Shown here in pieces: positions 9,219-16,012 of a DNA stretch of 41,635 nt. The DNA is taken from the NCBI GenBank assembly GCA_015490875.1, contig WFWZ01000369.1, positions 1-41,635 of the forward strand, read 5' to 3'. This DNA comes from Planctomycetaceae bacterium (GTDB lineage: Bacteria; Planctomycetota; Planctomycetia; Pirellulales; Pirellulaceae). The position numbers were made by a program, and so were the translations under genes. The notes under the pieces are model-generated. The model was not told the DNA's origin, did no database searches, and was given only the letters and a program-made list of their open reading frames with translations. Numbering within the stretch: the first letter of the stretch is position 1; every line of letters begins with the position of its first letter.

Positions 9219-9701
9219 TCAAGACGATGGCATGCCGGCGACGTAGGCCGTTGCCGTGGCCTGGATCGCGGCCATCGCAGGACGGTTGTTCTGGGGAGAG
9301 ACTACCGAGCCACCGATGTCGGCCGTCTCGAGGCGCACGTTGCAGATGGCGTTGTATCCTTGCTGCCTGGCAGCCTCGATGAGCCTCAAGATTGACTCGC
9401 GTCGAGCTCGCTCCATCATCCGGTTGTAGCTGCGCACTTCTCCGCCGAAGAGGTTTCTCCAGAAGGCTAGGAAGGCCTTGAGATAGTCGCACGCGATGAC
9501 CGTATCGGCCATCACGATCACCGGAGGCTTCGCCCCACCTTGACGAAACGGGAAATGGTCCACTTGCGTCACCAGGAAGTCACGATGGAGCGATTCCCGG
9601 CGTTCCAAGTCGCGAAAGTGGCTCCGTTCGACATTCGATCCGACGAAGAAGCCCAGAGCCAAGAAGAATAGGACGAAACCGAGCGGGCAGAGAAATTCCA
9701 T
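9219..9701 (-). CDS. YbjQ/UPF0145 family protein with N-terminal membrane segment
   Basis: The protein has 160 residues from the ATG at 9701-9699, preceded by a GAGGAG ribosome binding site; a longer frame upstream lacks one. The first 22 residues are a hydrophobic segment (LGFVLFFLALGFFVG), a single membrane anchor not usual for this family. Residues about 55-150 match the UPF0145 (YbjQ) fold: a VIVMADTVI strand, then LFGGEVRSYNRMMERARRE, then the helix and strand ending GYNAICNVRLET. YbjQ proteins are small pentamer-like barrels of unsettled function, sometimes called heavy-metal-binding. The neighbour at 9766 is a second, soluble copy 64 bp upstream in the same direction, so the two probably form one transcript. 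Confidence 0.85.
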   Translation of the reverse strand: MEFLCPLGFVLFFLALGFFVGSNVERSHFRDLERRESLHRDFLVTQVDHFPFRQGGAKPPVIVMADTVIACDYLKAFLAFWRNLFGGEVRSYNRMMERARRESILRLIEAARQQGYNAICNVRLETADIGGSVVSPQNNRPAMAAIQATATAYVAGMPSS

Positions 9702-9765
9702 CGAACACTCCTCGGAATCATGGGCCTGTAACAGAGTTCCAACACGATCGCTCCGTCCGCACTGA

Positions 9766-10095
9766 TTACGCCGTCGCTTCCGGTTCCACGACGACCGCCG
9801 TACCATACGCGTACAGCTCGGCGGCGCCCGCCGTCACGGCACTCGTGGTGAAGCGCACGTTGACGACGGCATTGGCTCCGAGTTGCTGCGCCTGCTGGAG
9901 CATCCGTTCCATGGCCTGACGCCGTGATTCCGTGAGGAGTTCAGTGTAGCCTTTGAGCTCACCACCCACGAGGTTCTTCAGTCCTGCCGCGATGTCGCGG
10001 CCCGCATGTTTGGCTCGCACCGTATTGCCCTGCACCAGTCCCTTCAGCGCGACGATGCGGTAGCCTGCAATGCTTTCCGTATTCGTGACGATCAT
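9766..10095 (-). CDS. YbjQ/UPF0145 family protein
   Basis: The protein has 109 residues from ATG 10095-10093, close to the usual YbjQ length of about 107, and is preceded by an excellent AAAAGGAGGT ribosome binding site. An upstream in-frame start at 10149 would add residues absent from the family. Family hallmarks are visible: a first strand IAGYRIVALKGLVQGNTV, the LVGGELKGYTELLTESR segment, a helix RRQAMERMLQQAQQLGAN, and the strand AVVNVRFTT followed by an AYGTAVVV strand. It is cytoplasmic by absence of a signal peptide. It precedes a membrane-anchored relative in a two-gene unit. The molecular function of the family is not established. Confidence 0.9.
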   Translation of the reverse strand: MIVTNTESIAGYRIVALKGLVQGNTVRAKHAGRDIAAGLKNLVGGELKGYTELLTESRRQAMERMLQQAQQLGANAVVNVRFTTSAVTAGAAELYAYGTAVVVEPEATA

Positions 10096-10406
10096 GAATA
10101 CCTCCTTTTCATCCAGCAGCGTAGCGCGAAGTTTTTCAGTACACGCCACTCACCACACGCCACACCCCACTCACCACCCGGCACCACCGCAGGCGTCGTG
10201 CCTTGTCTATTCGGCAGCCGGCAGAATCAACGGCTCCATCACCACGAGCGTCAACTTATCGCCGTCGGCGCACTTCGTTCTGAATCAACATCCAACTAGA
10301 GGGGGGACCTTATACAAAGGCGGCAGAGCGACAGCAAGAGTAGATCGGCACTGGTCGCGTGTCATTTTCTTCAGACTTGCCAAGTTCGCTTTTTTGGCGA
10401 TTGCCG
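10096..10406. other. Intergenic region with CA-rich low-complexity tract
   Basis: The segment lies between the divergent ybjQ-like gene and the promoter of the barrel gene. Positions 10139-10190 are a simple CA/CCA-rich tract (CACTCACCACACGCCACACC and similar). A comparable tract on the opposite strand occurs at 13910-13960. The frame open across this segment lacks a ribosome binding site and is taken as an upstream extension of the barrel gene, not coding sequence. Confidence 0.45.
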
Positions 10407-10435
10407 TTGACTTTGTTTGGAGGCTCGAGCATAAT
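10407..10435 (+). promoter_or_regulatory. Sigma-70-like promoter for the 10490 gene
   Basis: TTGACT at 10407-10412, a spacer of exactly 17 nt, and CATAAT at 10430-10435 match the housekeeping consensus at five of six positions in each box. The -10 box ends 54 nt before the ATG of the outer-membrane barrel gene. This is the best promoter-like match I found in the window. Confidence 0.55.
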
Positions 10436-10489
10436 TCGCCGTCGATTCTGGAGGCAGAAGAACCTCTATGGAACAGGGATGGCGGGGTA

Positions 10490-11266
10490 ATGGCGCGGAA
10501 TCGCTGGGTTGGGATTGCCGTTGCCGCATGCTGGCTCGCCGCCATGCCGCAGTCGCTTCCCGCTCAGCCGATTCCTCCGCCGCCCGGCACCCCCGGCGGC
10601 TTTCTGCGACGTCCGTCGGCTGACGCTGCCTCCACACCTGCTACCCATCCGGCACCTTCTCCGCTTTTGGGGACCGGCCTCCGTCAACCACTGCCGACGC
10701 GGCATCGTGGAATCGGAATCCCGCTGCAACGCACGAGCTGGCGAAATCGACCGTGGTATGCGGGCTGGCAGATCGGCCAGCTCCGCGGCGACGACCTGGT
10801 GCGAGGTGCCGTCTGGCAACACTCGGCTGTCACCGGTGGGTACTGGCTCGGCTACGACTTCGACCACTACTGGGGCGCTGAAATGGACTGGTCGTTCGCC
10901 TACCCGCGTATCTCCGATGGCGTGGGGAACGTGCGGCGATCGGGAAGAATGGTCTTCTGGGACGTCCAATTGTTGCACTATCCGTTGGGGGATGCTCGCT
11001 ACCGCCCGTACTTCAAGGCGGGTTTCGGCGTCACGGGAGTTCACTTCGAAGATGAGCAGGGCCGCTACTTCAATCGAGGGCTCGTCACCTTTCCCCTGGG
11101 ACTCGGCCTGAAGTATTTTTGGAAAAAGTGGCTCGCGCTGCGGCTGGACATCACCGACCACATCGCCGTCGGTTCCGGGCGTGTCAGCTCGATGCATAAC
11201 TGGAGCTTTGTCGGCGGTATCGAATGGCGATTCGGCAATGGCGGCCACGTCATGTATCGCCCCTGA
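10490..11266 (+). CDS. Probable outer-membrane beta-barrel protein
   Basis: The protein has 258 residues from ATG 10490, chosen because a signal peptide (basic start, then VGIAVAACWLAAM, cleavage near LPAQP) follows it immediately; the frame is open upstream without a start signal. A proline-rich linker (PIPPPPGTPGG) precedes a C-terminal domain of alternating aromatic and polar residues (GYWLGYDFDHYWGAEMDWSF, YFKAGFGVTGV, RLDITDHIAVGSG, WSFVGGIEWRF) typical of an eight-stranded outer-membrane barrel like OmpA/OmpX-type domains. It closes with an aromatic-rich final strand. A location in the outer membrane is inferred. A good promoter lies at 10407-10435. It is a single-gene unit as far as visible. 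Confidence 0.75.
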   Translation: MARNRWVGIAVAACWLAAMPQSLPAQPIPPPPGTPGGFLRRPSADAASTPATHPAPSPLLGTGLRQPLPTRHRGIGIPLQRTSWRNRPWYAGWQIGQLRGDDLVRGAVWQHSAVTGGYWLGYDFDHYWGAEMDWSFAYPRISDGVGNVRRSGRMVFWDVQLLHYPLGDARYRPYFKAGFGVTGVHFEDEQGRYFNRGLVTFPLGLGLKYFWKKWLALRLDITDHIAVGSGRVSSMHNWSFVGGIEWRFGNGGHVMYRP

Positions 11267-11350
11267 TCCGAGTCGGACAGTCTACGGCACTACGTCTCCC
11301 GCTGGCCACGCCACGCTGCGGGGAGAAGGTCCCAAAGTGTATTTCTGGTG

Positions 11351-11362
11351 CTTTACGTAAAG
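11351..11362. promoter_or_regulatory. 12-bp perfect palindrome upstream of the leucine-rich lipoprotein gene
   Basis: CTTTACGTAAAG is perfectly self-complementary and sits 44 nt before the ATG at 11407, a position fitting an operator. No paired copy was seen nearby and no regulator is known, so the role is speculative. Confidence 0.25.
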
Positions 11363-11406
11363 TTGGTGTTGCCAAGCAAGACGCCTTCCACGGAGGTCTC
11401 GGTATC

Positions 11407-12117
11407 ATGCAGCGCGCACTTTGGCTATCCTTGCTCCTCGCACTGTGCGGCTGCGCGATGTTCAAGGATGATATGTTCAAGGATGATACGACTTCACGAC
11501 TTCACGCGCTCCGCCGTTCCCTGGATTATCCCGTTTTCCAGGCAGGTTTTGCGACTGACGGCACGCCAGTCAAGATAGTATTTACGGATATACAAGTCGC
11601 TCCCGAGGTCGCCACCGGCAAGTGGATCGCGTTCTCCAGCGGCTCTCTTGGGAAAGACAATTGCTGGATTTCCGAACGGACGGTGGTGAACCTCAACAGT
11701 CTGCGGGGACATCTGCGTTGGCTCAGCATGGTGGGTATCAAGATATCGCCGAAAACGGTATGGACGCAGCTTGATATCACGGGAATCGAACACCTCGAGT
11801 TAGCGGCAACGAACGTAGATGACAGCAACTCGATGTTCTTGAAATCGGGTGAAGACCTGACCTTCCTGGATCTTTCGGGAACATCAGTTGGGGACGCTTC
11901 ACTAGTGCATATCATGTGTCACCGGAATCTGAGGCATGTTTGCTTGAATGGAACCAATGTTACCGACGAAGGGCTCACGCGGCTGGCTGCTATTCGGTCG
12001 TTGAAAGTCATTGAGTTGATTGGCACCCGAGCCACCGACGTGGGCGTAGATTCATACAGGGCTGCGGGAGGAGAAGCAACCGTAGTCCTAGATCGCAGCG
12101 TCGGCGGTGTCTTTTAG
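11407..12117 (+). CDS. Leucine-rich-repeat lipoprotein
   Basis: The protein has 236 residues from ATG 11407, with a GGAGGT ribosome binding site 9 nt upstream of the start. The first 18 residues form a lipoprotein-type signal (LWLSLLLALCGC, lipobox LCGC). A short direct repeat follows (FKDD-MFKDD). The C-terminal half has at least three repeats of the ribonuclease-inhibitor-like type with the L..L.L.GT.VTD.GL pattern (FLDLSGTSVGDASL, HVCLNGTNVTDEGL, VIELIGTRATDVGV). Such short secreted repeat proteins are common in planctomycetes; ligands are unknown. It is followed by an RHS relic and a second leucine-rich-repeat gene, so the segment may be a decayed surface-protein locus. Confidence 0.8.
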   Translation: MQRALWLSLLLALCGCAMFKDDMFKDDTTSRLHALRRSLDYPVFQAGFATDGTPVKIVFTDIQVAPEVATGKWIAFSSGSLGKDNCWISERTVVNLNSLRGHLRWLSMVGIKISPKTVWTQLDITGIEHLELAATNVDDSNSMFLKSGEDLTFLDLSGTSVGDASLVHIMCHRNLRHVCLNGTNVTDEGLTRLAAIRSLKVIELIGTRATDVGVDSYRAAGGEATVVLDRSVGGVF

Positions 12118-12236
12118 TTCCAAAGTTTGTTGCAGTGTCGGGCCTCTTCGGAGCGATTTGTGACTTCCGGCTGCGCGCCGCGTCCGCCTGCCATCAGCAA
12201 CGTTCGGTCGTTTCATCGGCTCGTCGTTGAAATCTG

Positions 12237-12266
12237 TTGCCCCTTTGAAGCGACAACGGTTATAAT
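12237..12266 (+). promoter_or_regulatory. Candidate sigma-70-like promoter
   Basis: TTGCCC at 12237-12242, an 18-nt spacer, and a perfect TATAAT at 12261-12266. The nearest intact plus-strand gene starts nearly 400 nt downstream, beyond the RHS relic, so this may be the former promoter of an ancestral gene or a chance match. Confidence 0.25.
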
Positions 12267-12429
12267 CGGGGCGTACTCAGCGAGTGGCGGCAGAGCGGGA
12301 ATGCGGCTCTCGCGCGAGGCATGGGTGTCGGGGCGTGGAAAACTCTTCGTGGCGAACCTCGTGGCGTCAAACCGTTGGAACGACAGCAGCAAGCTTCACT
12401 CGTCACAATCTCCTGGTGCGTCCGGCGCG

Positions 12430-12640
12430 GCTCCCATTTCACCGACCGAGAAATACGTTTACGCGTCGTATATCCGCGAGCCGGTCGTGAAGGACGGGAC
12501 CGGCGGGACGGTCTACTATCACCGCAACAGTCAGTATTCGGTTGGAAATGCATAGCTGTCAACGCACGCAGGAATCCGCTAGGTCAATCGGCGCGTAGAT
12601 GGTATGTGGAGTGGCGCTACTACGGCCAGTGTTCTTAGGG
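12430..12640 (+). pseudogene. Relic of an RHS-repeat core gene
   Basis: Positions 12448-12555 read EKYVYASYIREPVV, then KDGTGGTVYYHRNSQYSV, then a stop. This closely follows the conserved core of planctomycete RHS-repeat proteins (YVYGxYIDEPxx...YYYHxNxxYSVAAL). In another frame just downstream, 12594-12635 reads WYVEWRYYGQCS, reminiscent of the next conserved RHS block (VVERYRYDAYGQ). The intervening sequence does not match in either frame, and no intact start or repeat-bearing N-terminus is present. I read this as a frameshifted remnant of the 3' part of an RHS gene. The 142-codon frame starting at 12127 that contains it has no other support. Confidence 0.5.
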
Positions 12641-12657
12641 GAAAGGGAGATCGGACA

Positions 12658-13845
12658 ATGGCCCGGATTAGTATGTTGGTTCTTGTCGTGTCTCTACTCA
12701 CTGGTGCTGACGTTTCGGCGGGCGGGGGCTTCCAAGACTCAGTTTTTCGCACGCGAATGGCCGTTTGTCTGGACAGCAAGGGACGCGTAGAGTGTGCTTG
12801 GTTAACCGGTCCGCATGAAGTGGTTGACAGCGCAATAAGAGAACTCTCTTCTACAGAGATTGGGCGTCACGTCGCTTCGATCACAATCAGTCACGCCAAG
12901 ATTACGGCTAAGACGATTCTTGCCATGAGGCCACTACAACACCTTGAGACTCTTCAGATCGGAGCCGCTGGAGGGGCTGCGGAGACTGATGTTGATGAAG
13001 ACGCGTACGAAGTGCTTCCGGCGCTCAAAGGACTGAAGCGACTGCATCTGATCGCGACAGGAGGCATGGACGGTACAAGGAACCGCGCCGCCTCGCTTTC
13101 ATCTGTCAAGAACATGAAGATGCTTGAAGTGCTGGAAATCCGTGCCACGATCTCATCAGAAGACATGAGAGGCATTTCGACCCTTCCTCGACTTCGTATT
13201 CTTAGATACGACGGAAACACAGACGGCATCGACAATCAGGTGTGGGCCCGCATTGCTCATATGCCATCTTTGCGAGAACTCCGTATTGAGAGAGTGCGAC
13301 CACGCTTCTCGGTATCCTCCACGTTCTCGCCAGCAAGCGACATCCGCATCGAGGCACTGACGCTATCGTGGGACTCGTCGCCTTTCGTTCGGCGCGTCCG
13401 CCGTTGGTCTGGTAACGACGTTCGTGCGATCTCACGGATTTCGACGCTCAAGGCGCTTAATCTGGCAGGCTATGCGCCACTTACCGAGGATCAGATTGCA
13501 GTGCTTGCATCGTTAAGTGGGCTCGAAGAGCTCTCGCTCGCTATTTCCGGACGTGTGCGTATCTTTCCCATTGTAAAGTCTTCTCGTCATCTTAGAAAAC
13601 TCGCAATTTGGGTTTCGAATGGTGGCAGCTTCGACGCGCTTCGCGACCTGAAAGAGCACGCGGGAATAACGGATCTGGAGATCCTTGGCAACGTCGACGT
13701 CGATCAAATTGTCGCCTTGTCCGAAATGCTATCACTGAGACGTTTGCATATAAGCGGGACCGACGAAGTCCGCAGGATAATCATGAGTCTTGACTTGCCT
13801 GACGTAGAAGTGACGTTCGCGACAACAAAAGAAACCGGTGAGTGA
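12658..13845 (+). CDS. Secreted leucine-rich-repeat protein
   Basis: The protein has 395 residues from ATG 12658, preceded by AAGGGAGA at a suitable distance; a start at 12604 would lack a signal peptide at the N-terminus. A signal sequence (ISMLVLVVSLLTGADVSAGG) is followed by irregular leucine-rich repeats from about residue 95 to 395 (LQHLETLQI, LKGLKRLHLI, MLEVLEI, LPRLRILRY, MPSLRELRI, ISTLKALNLAG, LSGLEELSLA, LSLRRLHISGT). No enzymatic motif is seen. Its sequence is visibly richer in A/T than neighbouring genes, a hint of different ancestry. Together with the 11407 gene it brackets the RHS relic. A binding role at the cell surface or periplasm is inferred. Confidence 0.75.
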   Translation: MARISMLVLVVSLLTGADVSAGGGFQDSVFRTRMAVCLDSKGRVECAWLTGPHEVVDSAIRELSSTEIGRHVASITISHAKITAKTILAMRPLQHLETLQIGAAGGAAETDVDEDAYEVLPALKGLKRLHLIATGGMDGTRNRAASLSSVKNMKMLEVLEIRATISSEDMRGISTLPRLRILRYDGNTDGIDNQVWARIAHMPSLRELRIERVRPRFSVSSTFSPASDIRIEALTLSWDSSPFVRRVRRWSGNDVRAISRISTLKALNLAGYAPLTEDQIAVLASLSGLEELSLAISGRVRIFPIVKSSRHLRKLAIWVSNGGSFDALRDLKEHAGITDLEILGNVDVDQIVALSEMLSLRRLHISGTDEVRRIIMSLDLPDVEVTFATTKETGE

Positions 13846-14145
13846 ACCGGAGCAGAGCGCGGCGACGGAGCGGACTTCCAAAGACTGACCACCTCGCCTC
13901 GGGTTGCCCCTATGGAGGTGTGAGGGTTGAGGTGTGAGGTGTGAAAATGTGAAGTGAAGGGCGATGGCGCGGTTGGAGTGTTTGCGGGCCAATTGGTCCG
14001 AACGACGCCTAGTGACACGCAAGTGACACACTCAGCACGTACGCCGGGTGACACGCTCGATCGACGTCGAAAGCATCTTCCTTCGCGCCTCCACCGGGGC
14101 TCTTGTACCTTGGTGGCTGCTTACGGAGTCAAGACGCGGCCGCCG
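13846..14145. other. Intergenic region with GTG-rich tract
   Basis: This 300-base gap lies between convergent genes. Positions 13912-13960 are a purine-rich simple tract (GAGGTGTGAGGGTTGAGGTG and onward), roughly complementary in composition to that at 10139-10190. No gene or convincing terminator hairpin is seen. Confidence 0.45.
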
Positions 14146-14757
14146 TTATCGAGAGTTCCGCGATTTCGCAGTCGCGTCCAATTCGGCTCGGATTTGGGCA
14201 ACGAGTCTCTGGAGTCGCTCGATTTCGGAGCGACTGCCTTGGCCCTGAGTCAAACGGTCGATCTTTCGCTCCAGCAACCATACGGAGAGTTCCAGAGCGT
14301 GCGCTACTTGGCGGTCCAGGTCAGTGCCACGAGCGTTCGCCCTGTTCTCCGAGACGGGCTCGGTCTTCCGCGAATCTCTCGCGTCGTCCCGTCCTTCAGC
14401 CTCGGCCATGACTTCTTGAAGTGCTTCCAGGAAACGACGCTCGTCTTCGCTCCTGTCTCCGGATTGAAAGACCGTCCCTTCCAGGAGGCTGCCGTAGTGG
14501 CGGCGGACACGCAGAATCGTCTCGATTGCCTTTTCATCCACTTGGAAAGCTGCCTGTGACGGAGTCGGGACGCGATCGGAGTGCTGAGCGGCTAGGTCGC
14601 GTCCCTTGGAATCTCCATCGCCGGAACCCGCGGATGACGAGGCTCTCTGCGGCGAGGGTGGCGGATCGGCGGGCGCAGGCAGGGCGCTTCCCAGGAAGGC
14701 TGCGGCACTCAGGCCGGCTAGGAAGAGAACCACGGAAAGCGGGAATCGCGAGGCCAT
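14146..14757 (-). CDS. Small exported protein with coiled-coil C-terminus
   Basis: The protein has 203 residues from ATG 14757-14755, preceded by AAGGA 9 nt before the start; the longer frame to 15267 is antisense to the neighbouring dehydrogenase. A signal peptide (FPLSVVLFLAGLSAAAFLGS, then ALPAPADP) is followed by a Ser/Pro/Asp-rich linker. The rest is highly charged and helical, with a C-terminal heptad-like segment (VWLLERKIDRLTQ, EIERLQRLVAQIRAELDA). No cysteine pair or catalytic motif is visible. I do not recognise the family. It is divergent from the dehydrogenase gene at 15053. Confidence 0.65.
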   Translation of the reverse strand: MASRFPLSVVLFLAGLSAAAFLGSALPAPADPPPSPQRASSSAGSGDGDSKGRDLAAQHSDRVPTPSQAAFQVDEKAIETILRVRRHYGSLLEGTVFQSGDRSEDERRFLEALQEVMAEAEGRDDARDSRKTEPVSENRANARGTDLDRQVAHALELSVWLLERKIDRLTQGQGSRSEIERLQRLVAQIRAELDATAKSRNSR

Positions 14758-15052
14758 CAGGGATCGTCCTTGATCGGAGAGGGGGGCCGGGAGACCAAAC
14801 AACGGTCGAGATTGTAGTCGAGGCGACGTGGAAAACGCCAGTTCAATCCTCTTGGCGTCTTCGCGTCTTTGCGCGCTACTCCGTCTCAGCGCGCAACTCG
14901 AACGCCGCCCGTCGCCCCTCTTCCAAGCCGCATCCTGCTCGAAGACCCCTGTCCACCCACGGCGATTGTCGTGTAAAACGGGGGAAACCGGGCCGGGCGT
15001 GCCGCTCGCTTCCCGAAAGCTAGATTCCCGTTCGCCTTCCCTAGCCAAGCCC
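14758..15052. other. Divergent intergenic region with a dispersed-type repeat sequence
   Basis: This gap of 295 bases lies between divergent genes. Around 14850-14900 it contains CTTGGCGTCTTCGCGTCTTT and flanking bases. On the minus strand this reads like QRREDAKRIE, the spurious peptide of a short sequence (AKTQRREDAK-like) that I recall from intergenic DNA of many bacteria. No gene is supported in the gap. Confidence 0.4.
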
Positions 15053-16012
15053 ATGAAAGTCTTCGTTACTCGCCGGATTCCCGACGTTGGCCTCACCAAG
15101 ATAGCCGCCGCTGCAGAGATGGACCTCTGGGAGGACCGTCTTCCCCCGCCGCGCGAGGAACTCCTCCGCCGAGTCGTCGGGTGCCACGGCGTCCTGACGC
15201 TCCTGACCGAGACGGTCGACGCCGAGTTCTTCGATGCGGCCGGCCCGCAACTTCGCGTCGTCAGCAACTTCGCCGTCGGCTACAACAACATCGACGTCGC
15301 GGAAGCACGTCGGCGCGGCATCCAGGTCGGCCACACTCCCGGCGTACTCACCGACGCCACCGCCGACATGGCGGTCACGTTGATGCTTGCAGCCGCCCGC
15401 CGCATCGTCGAATCGGTCGATGACGTGCGTGCCGGAAAGTGGCTCACATGGGAACCGCTCGGTTACATCGGCCAAGACCTTGTCGGCCGCACGCTTGGCA
15501 TCGTCGGCATGGGGCGCATCGGCACTGCCGTCGCTCGCCGTTGCCGCTTCGGCTGGAACATGAAGATCCTCTACCACGACCGGCACGCCAACGAAGAAGC
15601 CGAACGCGAGTTGGCAGCCAAGCGTGTTTCCTTCGACGAACTCCTGGCACGATCCGACTTCGTCTCGGTCCACACCGACTTGAATGAAACGACGCGAGGC
15701 CTCTTCGATGCTGACGCCTTTTCCAAGATGAAACCGACGGCTGTTTTCGTGAACACCGCGCGAGGCCCCATTCACCGGGAAGCCGATCTGGCGGAGGCTC
15801 TTCGAAACGGCTCCATCTTCGCCGCCGGACTCGACGTCACGGACCCCGAACCGATTTCTCCCGACAGTCCTCTCCTCTCGCTGCCCAACTGCACCATTTG
15901 CCCGCACATCGCCAGCGCGACCGTCTCCAGCCGCAACGGCATGGCCGACATCGCTGCCGACAACCTGATCGCCGGCTTGAGGGGAGAACCACTGCGGTGT
16001 CCCGTCCCCTAG
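15053..16012 (+). CDS. D-2-hydroxyacid dehydrogenase (glyoxylate/hydroxypyruvate reductase-like)
   Basis: The protein has 319 residues from ATG 15053, the normal length for NAD(P)-dependent 2-hydroxyacid dehydrogenases. The frame is open upstream, but the family N-terminus (MKVFVTRRIPDVGL) begins here. The substrate-binding loop NFAVGYNNIDV is at 72-82. The Rossmann motif VGMGRIG gives G152-x-G154-xx-G157. The catalytic triad is Arg237 (NTARG), Glu266 (DPEP) and His285 (PHIAS). The enzyme should reduce a 2-oxoacid such as glyoxylate or hydroxypyruvate to the hydroxyacid in the cytoplasm; the exact substrate cannot be read. The last 16 nt overlap the likely GTG start of the downstream methyltransferase, suggesting translational coupling. 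Confidence 0.92.
   Translation: MKVFVTRRIPDVGLTKIAAAAEMDLWEDRLPPPREELLRRVVGCHGVLTLLTETVDAEFFDAAGPQLRVVSNFAVGYNNIDVAEARRRGIQVGHTPGVLTDATADMAVTLMLAAARRIVESVDDVRAGKWLTWEPLGYIGQDLVGRTLGIVGMGRIGTAVARRCRFGWNMKILYHDRHANEEAERELAAKRVSFDELLARSDFVSVHTDLNETTRGLFDADAFSKMKPTAVFVNTARGPIHREADLAEALRNGSIFAAGLDVTDPEPISPDSPLLSLPNCTICPHIASATVSSRNGMADIAADNLIAGLRGEPLRCPVP

Noticed and set aside
12127-12447. Possible intact gene upstream of the RHS-like sequence
   Set aside because: The first hundred codons show no domain or coding bias and lack a ribosome binding site; only the last 36 codons resemble RHS, so a relic is the better reading.
14828-15052. Upstream extension of the hydroxyacid dehydrogenase
   Set aside because: The family N-terminus begins at ATG 15053, and the extension covers the dispersed repeat sequence in the gap.
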